Positions 16,779 to 25,137 of a DNA stretch of 64,000 bases are shown piece by piece. The DNA comes from an uncultured Bacilli bacterium (GTDB lineage Bacteria; Bacillota_I; Bacilli_A; RF39; UBA660), in contig CAKOOM010000003.1 of assembly GCA_934098395.1 (NCBI GenBank), forward strand, positions 62,001-126,000, read 5' to 3'. The translations under genes and the position numbers were made by a program. Position 1 is the stretch's first letter; the number at the start of each line of letters is the position of its first letter. Below the pieces are notes generated by a model that saw only the letters and a program-made list of their open reading frames with translations, was not told the origin of the DNA and made no database searches.

Positions 16779-18056
16779 ATGCGTATAGAATTTTATAAAG
16801 AATTTGGTGAATATGGTTACCTAGCCAATTATTCTAACCATGGTTTTTATGTAAACGATGTCTTTTATAAAACTGTAGAACATTATTATCAGTCAGAAAA
16901 ATATTCAGATAATGAAATTAAACAAAAAATTATAAATGCTCCTACCCCAAAAGAGGCATCAACGATAGGTAGAGATCGAAAAAATATAAGAAAAAAAGAT
17001 TTCAAATTAATAAAGAATGATGTAATGTATAAAGGAATCTATGAAAAGTTTATTCAAAACAAATCAATAATGTATAAACTAATTGAAACAAGAAATAAAA
17101 CAATAGTTGAAAAAACCGTAGATGAATATTATTGGGGTATTGGCAAAGACGAGTCTGGTGACAATAATATTGGAAAAATACTTATGAAGGTAAGAACAGA
17201 TATAAAAAATCAAATTGTAAATACAATTTTAAAAGAATGTAATGAAAAGGTATATGTATTAGGTCATGCAAATCCTGACGCCGACTCCATTTTTTCAAGT
17301 TACATTTTAACACAAATCCTAAAATCAAAAAAAATTAATGCTGAATTTTGCATTCTAAACAAAGATTATAAATTTTCCAACAAAGATAAAGAACTAATCG
17401 AAGCATTTCTACCAGAAGAACCCACAATAATTACTAATACCAAAGATAAAAAATATATTTTGGTAGATACTAATTCAAAAAATGATTTAATTAATGTAAT
17501 CGGAGCTTTCGATCATCATAAAATAACCGGAGAAATAGACCATGTTTTGGAAATGGAATATTCAAGTACAGGATTACTTATCTATGATATATTTAAAGAT
17601 CAATATAATTTTAATGAAGAAGAACGAAACTTAATAGCATTAACCGTAATTACAGATACAGATTATTTATGCAGTAAAAGATTTACTAAAGAAGATGAAT
17701 GTATTTATAACAAGTTAAATACCAACTTAAACGTTTCTGAACTTAGAAAAAAATATTTTCAAGTTACTGATTTTAGTAAAAGTATTGAATCTAATTTAAA
17801 AGAAGATTATAAAGAATATAATATAAATAATAAAAAAATAAAAAGATCAATATTATCTAGTTATAGTGATGATTATAAAAAATATTTTAATCAATATGTA
17901 AAATATTTAGAAAAAATTGATAACTATCTAATGATTTGGTGTAATTACGAATCAAAAAAAACAATAATTTATTATAATAAAAGAGTAGTTAAGGTAGACT
18001 ATATAATAACAAGTACTTTTATAATAATTAATGATATTTTATGCAATGATATATAA
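16779..18056 (+). CDS. NADAR - DHH phosphoesterase fusion
   Basis: 425 residues. Residues about 1-145 are a NADAR (YbiA-like) domain: FYKEFGEYGYLANYSNHGF, KTVEHYYQSEKY, EASTIGRDRKNIR, YYWGIGKDESGDNNIGKIL. NADAR proteins act as N-glycosidases on riboflavin-pathway intermediates or remove ADP-ribose from guanine in nucleic acid. Residues about 150-425 are a DHH-superfamily phosphoesterase with LGHANPDADS (motif I), LVDTNSKND (motif II, Asn-containing), AFDHHK (motif III) and ITDTDYL (motif IV), as in family II pyrophosphatases and oligonucleotide or cyclic-dinucleotide phosphodiesterases. The fusion implies sequential action on one nucleotide substrate. The start codon abuts the stop of the preceding gene. 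Confidence 0.85.
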   Translation: MRIEFYKEFGEYGYLANYSNHGFYVNDVFYKTVEHYYQSEKYSDNEIKQKIINAPTPKEASTIGRDRKNIRKKDFKLIKNDVMYKGIYEKFIQNKSIMYKLIETRNKTIVEKTVDEYYWGIGKDESGDNNIGKILMKVRTDIKNQIVNTILKECNEKVYVLGHANPDADSIFSSYILTQILKSKKINAEFCILNKDYKFSNKDKELIEAFLPEEPTIITNTKDKKYILVDTNSKNDLINVIGAFDHHKITGEIDHVLEMEYSSTGLLIYDIFKDQYNFNEEERNLIALTVITDTDYLCSKRFTKEDECIYNKLNTNLNVSELRKKYFQVTDFSKSIESNLKEDYKEYNINNKKIKRSILSSYSDDYKKYFNQYVKYLEKIDNYLMIWCNYESKKTIIYYNKRVVKVDYIITSTFIIINDILCNDI

Positions 18057-18057
18057 C

Positions 18058-18104
18058 AAGCAAAGAAATCTATAGAAAAAATTATTAGATTTCTTTGCTT
18101 TTTT
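18058..18104 (+). terminator. strong intrinsic terminator
   Basis: Perfect 15-bp stem (18058-18072 with 18086-18100) followed by T to 18104; ends the LysR-rSAM-NADAR unit. Confidence 0.9.
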
Positions 18105-18120
18105 ATATCTTTTAATTAAC

Positions 18121-18149
18121 AATTGATATAAATATTTTTTATATCAATT
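18121..18149. repeat. 12-bp perfect inverted repeat
   Basis: AATTGATATAAA (18121-18132) and TTTATATCAATT (18138-18149) with 5-nt spacer. Related fragments (GATTTATATC, GATATTATTT) follow at 18166-18195. Could be an operator array for the next operon. The rest of the 18105-18302 gap holds a ribosome-site-like AGAGGTGAT with no good start and nothing else I can identify. Confidence 0.5.
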
Positions 18150-18302
18150 ATAAAAAAAAACAATTTGATTTATATCATATTGTTTGATATTATTTAATTA
18201 GAGAATATAACAGAGGTGATAAATAAGATAACATACCCCAGATTTTTTATTGATAAGTCATCATAAATATTTTTATATAATATAATTAAAGGAGGAGTAT
18301 TG

Positions 18303-18836
18303 ATGAGCTGTATTAAGGTATTAGTTGATGAAGATTTTGGATTAAATTCTATTAAATTTAATAATCCTAAAATAAGAAAAAGTGCTAGAGGAATTATAAT
18401 AAATCATGATGGTAAAATTGCAGTTTTTAACAAAGTAAATAAAAATGAATATAAATTACCAGGTGGTGGTATTAATGATGGTGAAACTCCCGAAGAAGCA
18501 TTTAAAAGAGAAGCTTTGGAAGAAACAGGTTGTGAAATCGAAATAGTTAAATCATTAGGAACGATCGAAGAACACAAGAGTTTAGAGAATTTTAAACAAA
18601 TTTCTTATATATTTGTAGCAAAAGTATTAAATGATAACCATGAATTAAATTTAACCAAAAAAGAAAAAGATGAAGGAGCACAAATATTGTGGCTTCCAAA
18701 AAAAGAAGCCCTAGATTCGATAACAAATTGTATAGAAAATATAAATGAGTCAAAATATGAAAATTTATATCATAGTAAGTTTATAGTTTTAAGGGATAGT
18801 TTTATTTTGAGATATTATATGAATGAGATACATTAA
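18303..18836 (+). CDS. Nudix hydrolase
   Basis: 177 residues with a complete Nudix box: GGGINDGETPEEAFKREA continuing LEETGCEIEI. An N-terminal segment of about 30 residues precedes the fold. ATG 18303 is preferred to TTG 18300 because GGAGGAG lies 5 nt upstream. First gene of an eight-gene same-strand run, with a 35-nt gap to the methyltransferase. The likely role is removing a pyrophosphate-linked moiety or sanitising a nucleotide; substrate not predictable. Confidence 0.9.
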   Translation: MSCIKVLVDEDFGLNSIKFNNPKIRKSARGIIINHDGKIAVFNKVNKNEYKLPGGGINDGETPEEAFKREALEETGCEIEIVKSLGTIEEHKSLENFKQISYIFVAKVLNDNHELNLTKKEKDEGAQILWLPKKEALDSITNCIENINESKYENLYHSKFIVLRDSFILRYYMNEIH

Positions 18837-18871
18837 ATAAAGTATTTGTAATAGATAGGAAAGGAGATTAA

Positions 18872-19558
18872 ATGAAGAAGCAAAAAAAAGATCAAGTTAA
18901 ATGGGTTAACTTATATAGTAATCACATCGATAATGATTTCAAGAATTGGGATGATTATTTTAAAACAAAAATCAAATTAAAAAAAAGTTTTTTAAAGTAT
19001 GTAATAAAATATGCTGAAAAAACTAAAAAACCTATTTTAGAATGCGGATGTGGTACAGGGAAAACATCAATATATCTTGCAAACATTGGATTAAAATCAT
19101 ATGCAATGGATATAGAAAAGGAAATGGTGTGTCAAACACTAAAAAAATATAAAGAAATGGGAGAAAAAGGTTTCTTAAAAGTAATAAATGGAGATATAAA
19201 AAATATACCATTTGAAAACAAATTTTTTTCTGTAACACATAGCAGTGGAGTAATGGAGCATTTTTCTGACAATGATATTGTAAAAATTATAAACGAACAA
19301 TTAAGAGTTTCAGATTTTTGTATATTTAGTGTTCCTACATCTTATTTTGAAAAGAAAATGCTTGGTAATGAAAGGTTTATGACCAGAAAGGAATGGAGAG
19401 CAATTATTAACAATAGTAATGGAATAATAATTAAAGAGTCGGGATATCATTATAAAAAATTTAAAAATAGATTAATTGATATAATAAAAAAACCAAAAAG
19501 ATTATTAAACCCTATTGCGCTTTATACATTCGTTATTAAGGAGGAGAAAAAAATATGA
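18872..19558 (+). CDS. class I SAM-dependent methyltransferase
   Basis: 228 residues. Motif I is ILECGCGTGKTSIYLA, then the acidic SAM-ribose residue in SYAMDIEKEM, GDIKNIPFENKFFSVTHSSG (motifs II and III) and VMEHFSD. The N-terminal helix region is basic. AAAGGAG precedes the ATG. The stop TGA overlaps the ATG of the phosphatase gene (ATGA), so both are translationally coupled. Substrate unknown; a small-molecule acceptor is more likely than rRNA from the fold, but that is inference. Confidence 0.88.
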   Translation: MKKQKKDQVKWVNLYSNHIDNDFKNWDDYFKTKIKLKKSFLKYVIKYAEKTKKPILECGCGTGKTSIYLANIGLKSYAMDIEKEMVCQTLKKYKEMGEKGFLKVINGDIKNIPFENKFFSVTHSSGVMEHFSDNDIVKIINEQLRVSDFCIFSVPTSYFEKKMLGNERFMTRKEWRAIINNSNGIIIKESGYHYKKFKNRLIDIIKKPKRLLNPIALYTFVIKEEKKI

Positions 19559-20076
19559 TTTATATAGTGAGACATGGACAAACCAACTGGAATGTTGAAG
19601 GTAGATATGGTGGAAGAATAGATACTCCGTTAAATGAAGAAGGAATTGTCCAAGCTAAAAAATTAAAAGAAAAATTTAAAAATATTAAATTAGATGTTGT
19701 AATAACTAGTCCTTTAATTAGGACAATTCAAACAGCCAATGAAATTACAAATAAAGAAAAAATAACCGACGAGAGAATAATAGAAAGATCTAATGGCGAT
19801 TTGGAAGGAAAATTAAAATCAGAAATAACAGAAAAAATTGATTTTAATGATCCGAATGAAAAAAGATATAATATAGAATCTATAGTTGAATTTAGAAATA
19901 GAATTTATAATTTCTTAGATGAGGTGAAAGAAAAATATAAAGGTAAAAATGTTTTAATTGTTACCCACGCGGGTGTAGGTATATATATAAGAACTTATTT
20001 TGAAGGAGAACCATCTAGTGGTAATTATTATGATTACAAATTGGGAAATTGTGAATATTTAGAATATGAAAATTAA
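19555..20076 (+). CDS. histidine phosphatase family protein (phosphoglycerate-mutase-like)
   Basis: 173 residues with an intact catalytic RHG (IYIVRHGQTNWNVEGRYGGR), LNEEGIVQAKKL, VITSPLIRTIQTA, the acidic motif ERSNGDLEGK and the second catalytic His in VTHAGVGIYIR. Small monomeric members of this type are broad phosphatases (CobC, PhoE, GpmB-like). Start codon overlaps the upstream stop, GGAGG is inside the upstream gene. In this operon it would dephosphorylate an intermediate; no specific substrate can be assigned. Confidence 0.9.
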   Translation: MIYIVRHGQTNWNVEGRYGGRIDTPLNEEGIVQAKKLKEKFKNIKLDVVITSPLIRTIQTANEITNKEKITDERIIERSNGDLEGKLKSEITEKIDFNDPNEKRYNIESIVEFRNRIYNFLDEVKEKYKGKNVLIVTHAGVGIYIRTYFEGEPSSGNYYDYKLGNCEYLEYEN

Positions 20077-20111
20077 TCTATAATGCAAATAATATGAAAG
20101 AGGCGAATAAT

Positions 20112-20963
20112 ATGAAAAATGAAGAAAAAAAGTATATGATTGAAGATAGTCAACACAAAGATGAAGTAATAGTTTCTTGGATAATTACACATTGTTGCCA
20201 AGAAAAATGTGCGTATTGCATTAGTCCGAATCAAGCTCAAGAAATAAAAAGTTTTGAAGAACACCTAAAAATGCAAAATTATATGATTGATAATGGATTA
20301 ACTAAAAGTAGATATATTGGTGGAGAACCATTAACTGTACCGCATTTATTACAATTGGTAAAAGAAGCTTCGTTAAGAAATGTAAATACTAGAATTAGTA
20401 CAAATGGTATATTGCTTACGAAAGAAAAATTATTGTTTATAAGAGATTATATTAATTCATTCGCTTTTCCATTTGAGTCAATGAATAGTAATATCAATGA
20501 ACAAGTAAGAGGAGCTAAAAATCATAGTGAATTAGTAACAAATAGAATAAAAATGGTAAAAGATTTAACAGATGCTGGAGTTTTAGTAAATACATGTGTT
20601 CATAAAGAAAACATAAATTATTTATTGGAATTAGGACATCATCTAAATGAATTAGGAATAGATCATTGGAAACTTAGAAAATTTTATTCAGGCAGTGGTA
20701 GAGGAGCAGTTCCTAATAAAGAAAGGTTTGATATTTCCGAAGAAGAATTTTTGCGTATAGTTGATGAATTAAAAGAAGAATATCCGGAAATGAAAATCGA
20801 TGGAAGATTACCTTCCAAATTACAAACTAGATTAATGCTTTCTCCACAAGGAATTTTATATAGAATGGCTGGAGAAGATGATAGTGAAAATGTAATTTAT
20901 GGTAATGTTTTAACCAAAAAATTAAAAATAAAAGAAATTTATAAAAGAGATAAATGTAATTAA
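20112..20963 (+). CDS. radical SAM enzyme of unknown function
   Basis: 283 residues. The [4Fe-4S] motif CxxxCxxC is HCCQEKCAYC near residue 35, followed by YIGGEPLTVPHLLQLV (GGE motif), STNGILL (strand 4) and IDHWKLRKFYSGSGRG (typical W-x-L / GRG of the barrel). No SPASM cysteine cluster is visible, although the end keeps a GNVLTKKLKIKEIY segment like the linker of that domain. ATG 20112 is chosen because AAGAGGCG lies 6 nt upstream; ATG 20094 lacks a site. I considered viperin because of the HWK segment but other viperin features are not there. Substrate unknown. Confidence 0.82.
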   Translation: MKNEEKKYMIEDSQHKDEVIVSWIITHCCQEKCAYCISPNQAQEIKSFEEHLKMQNYMIDNGLTKSRYIGGEPLTVPHLLQLVKEASLRNVNTRISTNGILLTKEKLLFIRDYINSFAFPFESMNSNINEQVRGAKNHSELVTNRIKMVKDLTDAGVLVNTCVHKENINYLLELGHHLNELGIDHWKLRKFYSGSGRGAVPNKERFDISEEEFLRIVDELKEEYPEMKIDGRLPSKLQTRLMLSPQGILYRMAGEDDSENVIYGNVLTKKLKIKEIYKRDKCN

Positions 20964-20975
20964 ATAGGAGGAAAT

Positions 20976-21644
20976 ATGATAACAAAATCTGAGGCATGGA
21001 ATTGGGAAGTTGTAAAAGGTAATATGGAAGAAAAATGGTTAACTCCTTCACAAGAAGTATATTATTTAATAGAAAAATGGCAAAATGAAAATAGAAAAAA
21101 AATTTTGGATCTAGGCTGTGGTATAGGTAGACATTCATTATTGTTTTCTCAGTGTGGATTTGATACGTATGGATTAGATCTATCAGAAAATGCAATAGTA
21201 CGTGCACAAATGTTGGCTAAACAAAATAATCTTAATATCGATTATAAAGTTGGAGATATGTTGCAACCACCATACAAAGATGAAACAATGGATGCAGTAT
21301 TTGCTTATTATGCAATTTCACATACCGATACACAGGGCATAAAAAAAATATTAAAAGAAATTCGTAGAATATTAACTGAAAATGGAGAATGCTATTTAAC
21401 ACTAGGATCTAAAGATTCTTGGGGATTCAAAGAGGATTGGCCCGTATTAGATGAAAATACTAAAATTAGAATTGAAAATGGTCCTGATAATAATGTTCCA
21501 CATTTTTATGCTGATGCAGAATTAATATTTGAGTTGTTTAAAGATTATCAAATATTAGATGTCAGACAAATTCAAAAAATTGAAATGATTGACGGAAAAA
21601 TAAAAGATCATCATCATTATCATGTGTTAGCTAAAAGAAAATAA
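20976..21644 (+). CDS. class I SAM-dependent methyltransferase
   Basis: 222 residues. Motif I is ILDLGCGIGRHSLLFSQ, the ribose-binding Asp lies in YGLDLSENAI, then VGDMLQPPYKDETMDAVFAYYAISH, and a TheA/tellurite-resistance-like C-terminal region ending HHHYHVLAKRK. Ribosome site AGGAGG precedes the ATG by 6 nt, 12 nt after the radical SAM stop. It differs clearly from the methyltransferase at 18872. Substrate unknown. Confidence 0.9.
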   Translation: MITKSEAWNWEVVKGNMEEKWLTPSQEVYYLIEKWQNENRKKILDLGCGIGRHSLLFSQCGFDTYGLDLSENAIVRAQMLAKQNNLNIDYKVGDMLQPPYKDETMDAVFAYYAISHTDTQGIKKILKEIRRILTENGECYLTLGSKDSWGFKEDWPVLDENTKIRIENGPDNNVPHFYADAELIFELFKDYQILDVRQIQKIEMIDGKIKDHHHYHVLAKRK

Positions 21645-21719
21645 TAAAATACAAAAAACAAATATTTATAAACGTTAAAGTACAAAACAACAAATAAATA
21701 TTTAGTACGAGGTGATATA

Positions 21720-23912
21720 ATGAAAATTACTTTTGATGAGGAAAAAGAGTATCTAGAATATGTAAAGAAAAACTTAGAAAATGAAAAAAAACATTGCATA
21801 AAAGAAATGGATGAAATTCCCAAAAGATATACCAATGTACTGCAAGGGGACTCGTTTTTGGTTGAAGCATTAATGTCTACTCAAGCCACCAAGCTAAAAA
21901 AACTAGAACTAGCTGAAAACAAACCATATTTTGGTAGAATTGATTTTATAGCTGATAGCAGTAATAATGTAGCTAAAATATATGTTGGAAAAACAACTAT
22001 TCATGATGAAAAAAATAGGATTGTAACAACAGATTGGAGGACACCTATATGCAGTTTGTATTATGATAGTGATTTAGGAAAAGTCAGTTATGAAACTCCA
22101 TCAGGATTGGTATATGGAGATTTAAAATTAAAACGCCAAATAATTATCGATGACGGAAAGTTAGTTGATGTATTAGATACTAATTTAGCAAGTAATGATG
22201 AATTATTGCGTCCATATTTAAGTGTTAATGCTGATAATAAGATGAAGACAATTATAGCATCAATTCAGAAAGAACAAAACAAAATAATAAGAAGACCAAT
22301 TTCAGAAAATATTATAGTTCAAGGTGTGGCAGGTTCAGGTAAAACATCAGTAGCCCTACACAGAATTGCATATTTAGTATTTAATTTAGAAAAAAAAGTA
22401 AATTCAAGTCAATTCTTGGTAATTGGTCCAAATCAATATTTCTTAAATTATATATCATCTGTTTTACCAGAACTTGAAACAGAGCCTGTTGAACAACAAA
22501 CTTATATGGACTTAGTAATTAAACTTACAAAAGAAAAATTAACATTAGATACTCAAAATACAATTTTTAATCAAAAAAAAGAACAAGAAGAATACAAAAG
22601 AATACAAGCATTTAAAACATCTCTTAATTGTAAGAAAGCTCTTGACTACTTTATGAAAAACTATTTGTCAAATGGAATTGTATCAGAAGGTTTTAAAATA
22701 GATGAAGAGGAAATATATAGCGCTAATGAAATAAAAAAAATGATATTTTCAGATGCAAATTCCTATCCAAATTTTGATAATGCATGTAATTATTTTGTTG
22801 AAAATTTTAAAAATAATATGGAAGATATATATAACAGATTAAACCAAAAATATAGAGAAATATATACAGGTAATTTACCCAAAGATAATCCAATCAGAAA
22901 AGATGCCGTATCAAAAAGTACAGAGTTATATTTTGTCTTAAAAAAAGATGGTGTGAAACTACTTAAAAACTATTTCAAGAAATTACAATTAAGTCCATTA
23001 AATCTTTATAAATTATTTATAGCTAATTTAGAGCAATATACTGCCAAACTAAACAAAATTGAACTTTTAAAACTTCAAAAAAACACATTGCAAAATTTAA
23101 ATAGAAAAAAAGTTACATTTGAAGACCTACCAGCTTTACTCCATATAAATAATTTAGTTTACAAATCTAATTATCAATACAATCACATAGTAATAGATGA
23201 AGCACAAGATTATGGTATGTTTCATTTTGATGCAATAAAAGAAACATTTCCAAACAGTACATTTTCAATATATGGAGACTTAGCTCAATCCATATATTAT
23301 TATAGAGGAATTAAAAATTGGGAAAGTGTAGCGTCAGAAGTTTTTTGCAATGATTGTTATATTTTAAATTTGAATAAAAGTTATAGAACAACTATCGAAA
23401 TTACTGATAATGCAAATAAAATTCTAAAACAAATGGACTTAGATGTCGCCAAACCAGTAGTAAGACATGGTACTAAAGTATCATTTGAAAATCTGACTAA
23501 GAATAATGAATACAAAGCTGCTAAAATAACAGAATGGCTAAACAAAGGATATAAAACAATCGCAATTATTTGTAAAGATGAAAGAGAAGCACTAAACGTT
23601 TATAAAAAAATATTAAATAGTAATATTGACGTAACTTACATTACAAATAACCAAACCGAGTATAAAACCCAAGTAATTGTGACAACAAGCACCTTATCAA
23701 AGGGATTGGAATTTGATGCTGTAATTATAAATGATGCATCAAGTAACATTTATTCTATAAATTCTAAATTAGATATGCATTTATTATACGTAGCCAGTAC
23801 AAGAGCACTGCATGAACTAGAAATTTTATATGACAAACAACTTTGTCCAGTATTTAGTAATACCGATGAACAAACAATTGAAAACAAAAAAAAGGTAAAA
23901 AAATATCATTAA
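21720..23912 (+). CDS. helD: HelD-family SF1 helicase-like ATPase
   Basis: 730 residues with the HelD signature: N-terminal antiparallel coiled coil (about 1-60) that in Bacillus HelD enters the RNA polymerase secondary channel, PYFGRIDF, DWRTPICSLYYD, and Walker A GVAGSGKTSVALHRIAYL (about 205-222). A divergent insert follows, then Walker B VIDEAQDYGMFH, YGDLAQSIYYYRG, LNKSYRTT, STLSKGLEFDAVI and YVASTRALHEL. HelD releases stalled RNA polymerase from DNA; some relatives (HelR) protect against rifampicin. GAGGTG precedes the ATG. It is the fifth-from-left neighbour in the 18303-26571 run, 75 nt after the methyltransferase. UvrD and PcrA are excluded by the HelD-specific N-terminus. Confidence 0.9.
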   Translation: MKITFDEEKEYLEYVKKNLENEKKHCIKEMDEIPKRYTNVLQGDSFLVEALMSTQATKLKKLELAENKPYFGRIDFIADSSNNVAKIYVGKTTIHDEKNRIVTTDWRTPICSLYYDSDLGKVSYETPSGLVYGDLKLKRQIIIDDGKLVDVLDTNLASNDELLRPYLSVNADNKMKTIIASIQKEQNKIIRRPISENIIVQGVAGSGKTSVALHRIAYLVFNLEKKVNSSQFLVIGPNQYFLNYISSVLPELETEPVEQQTYMDLVIKLTKEKLTLDTQNTIFNQKKEQEEYKRIQAFKTSLNCKKALDYFMKNYLSNGIVSEGFKIDEEEIYSANEIKKMIFSDANSYPNFDNACNYFVENFKNNMEDIYNRLNQKYREIYTGNLPKDNPIRKDAVSKSTELYFVLKKDGVKLLKNYFKKLQLSPLNLYKLFIANLEQYTAKLNKIELLKLQKNTLQNLNRKKVTFEDLPALLHINNLVYKSNYQYNHIVIDEAQDYGMFHFDAIKETFPNSTFSIYGDLAQSIYYYRGIKNWESVASEVFCNDCYILNLNKSYRTTIEITDNANKILKQMDLDVAKPVVRHGTKVSFENLTKNNEYKAAKITEWLNKGYKTIAIICKDEREALNVYKKILNSNIDVTYITNNQTEYKTQVIVTTSTLSKGLEFDAVIINDASSNIYSINSKLDMHLLYVASTRALHELEILYDKQLCPVFSNTDEQTIENKKKVKKYH

Positions 23913-23931
23913 GTAAATGTGAGGTAATAGT

Positions 23932-25134
23932 ATGGTATTTCTTATTATTAATAATGGTAGCACATCTTTAAGATTTAGTGTAATAGACGTTGCTAATAAC
24001 TTAACTATGGCCCAAGGTGGAATAGAATGTATTGGAACACCAAATTCTTATTTTAAGTACAAAAATTATAACGGTATAAAAGAAGAAATAAATATAAATA
24101 TTAATAATTGCCTTGAAGCCTTAGAGTTAATCAATTTATATATTTTTGATGATAAAATAGGTGTATTAAATTCTGAAAAAGATATAAATGCTATTGGTCA
24201 TAGAGTTGTTCATGGTGGAGAAAAATATAAAGATGCCACTATAATAGATCCAATAGTATTAAATGATATTTTAAAACTTTCAAATATAATTCCATTACAT
24301 GGAACAAGAACAATAGAATCAATAATAGAATGTCAAAAAAAATTTAAAAGTATTTGTAATATTGCTGTTTTTGATACTGCCTTTCATTCTACAATTCAGA
24401 AAGAAAATTATTTGTATGCAATACCGAAAGAATTGTATGAAAAATATGGAATTAGAAAATATGGATTTCATGGTATTTCATATAATTATGTTTTAAATAG
24501 GTATAGTAATATTGTAAATGAAAATTTAAATTCAATAAATACTATAATATGTCATTTAGGTGGTGGCTCTAGTATCTGTGCAATAAAAAATGGAAAATCT
24601 TTTGATACTACAATGGGATATACACCATTATCAGGACTTATAATGGCAAGCAGATCAGGAAATGTAGATCCAGCAATTATTCCAAAAATAATGCAAATTT
24701 ACAATCTTACAGCAAATGAAGCACTTGCAATGTTAAACAATTTGAGTGGATATTTTGCAATTTGTAACGACAAAAGTGCAAAAAGTATAGTCGAAAAAAG
24801 TAAAGTAGGAGATTCAGATTCTATATTGTTGAGAAATATGTTAAATTTAGACTTTAAAAGAAATTTACTATCAATGATGGCAAATCTAGATAGAATTGAT
24901 TCTATAATAATGACTGGTGGTATTGGTGCAAAAAATTCTGAGCAAAGAGAACTGTTTTTAAGTAATTTAGAACAATTTGGCATAAATTTAGATAATGAAA
25001 AAAATAATAGAGTATTTGATGAGGAAAGTTTAATTAGTAGTGTAAAATCTAAAATACCCGTATATGTAATCCCAACAAATGAAGAATTAGAAATAGCAAA
25101 CCAATGCAAAAAAATAATGATAAAGAGGTTATAA
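23932..25134 (+). CDS. ackA: acetate kinase
   Basis: Converts acetyl phosphate and ADP to acetate and ATP. 400 residues, the normal length, with ASKHA motifs: INNGSTSLRFSVID (usual NxGSSSxK), GHRVVHGGEKY, FDTAFHST, KYGFHGISY, CHLGGGSSICAIKNGKSFDT, GYTPLSGLIMASRSGNVDPA and MTGGIGAKN. All expected ligand regions are seen. GAGGT lies before the ATG, 19 nt after helD. Biochemically it pairs with the phosphoketolase encoded at 58795, which makes acetyl phosphate, though the two genes are far apart. Confidence 0.95.
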   Translation: MVFLIINNGSTSLRFSVIDVANNLTMAQGGIECIGTPNSYFKYKNYNGIKEEINININNCLEALELINLYIFDDKIGVLNSEKDINAIGHRVVHGGEKYKDATIIDPIVLNDILKLSNIIPLHGTRTIESIIECQKKFKSICNIAVFDTAFHSTIQKENYLYAIPKELYEKYGIRKYGFHGISYNYVLNRYSNIVNENLNSINTIICHLGGGSSICAIKNGKSFDTTMGYTPLSGLIMASRSGNVDPAIIPKIMQIYNLTANEALAMLNNLSGYFAICNDKSAKSIVEKSKVGDSDSILLRNMLNLDFKRNLLSMMANLDRIDSIIMTGGIGAKNSEQRELFLSNLEQFGINLDNEKNNRVFDEESLISSVKSKIPVYVIPTNEELEIANQCKKIMIKRL

Positions 25135-25137
25135 AAT

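Noticed and set aside
18105..18302. CRISPR-like or repeat array
   Set aside because: The repeats are short AT-rich variants of one inverted repeat without regular spacing.
20112..20963. Prokaryotic viperin (antiviral ddhNTP synthase)
   Set aside because: The HWK segment is reminiscent, but the GSGRG continuation, the N-terminal motif context and the C-terminal end look like generic radical SAM peptide or small-molecule enzymes.
21720..23912. UvrD/PcrA or phage-defence helicase
   Set aside because: The N-terminal coiled coil, PYFGRIDF and DWRTPICSLYYD are specific to the HelD family.
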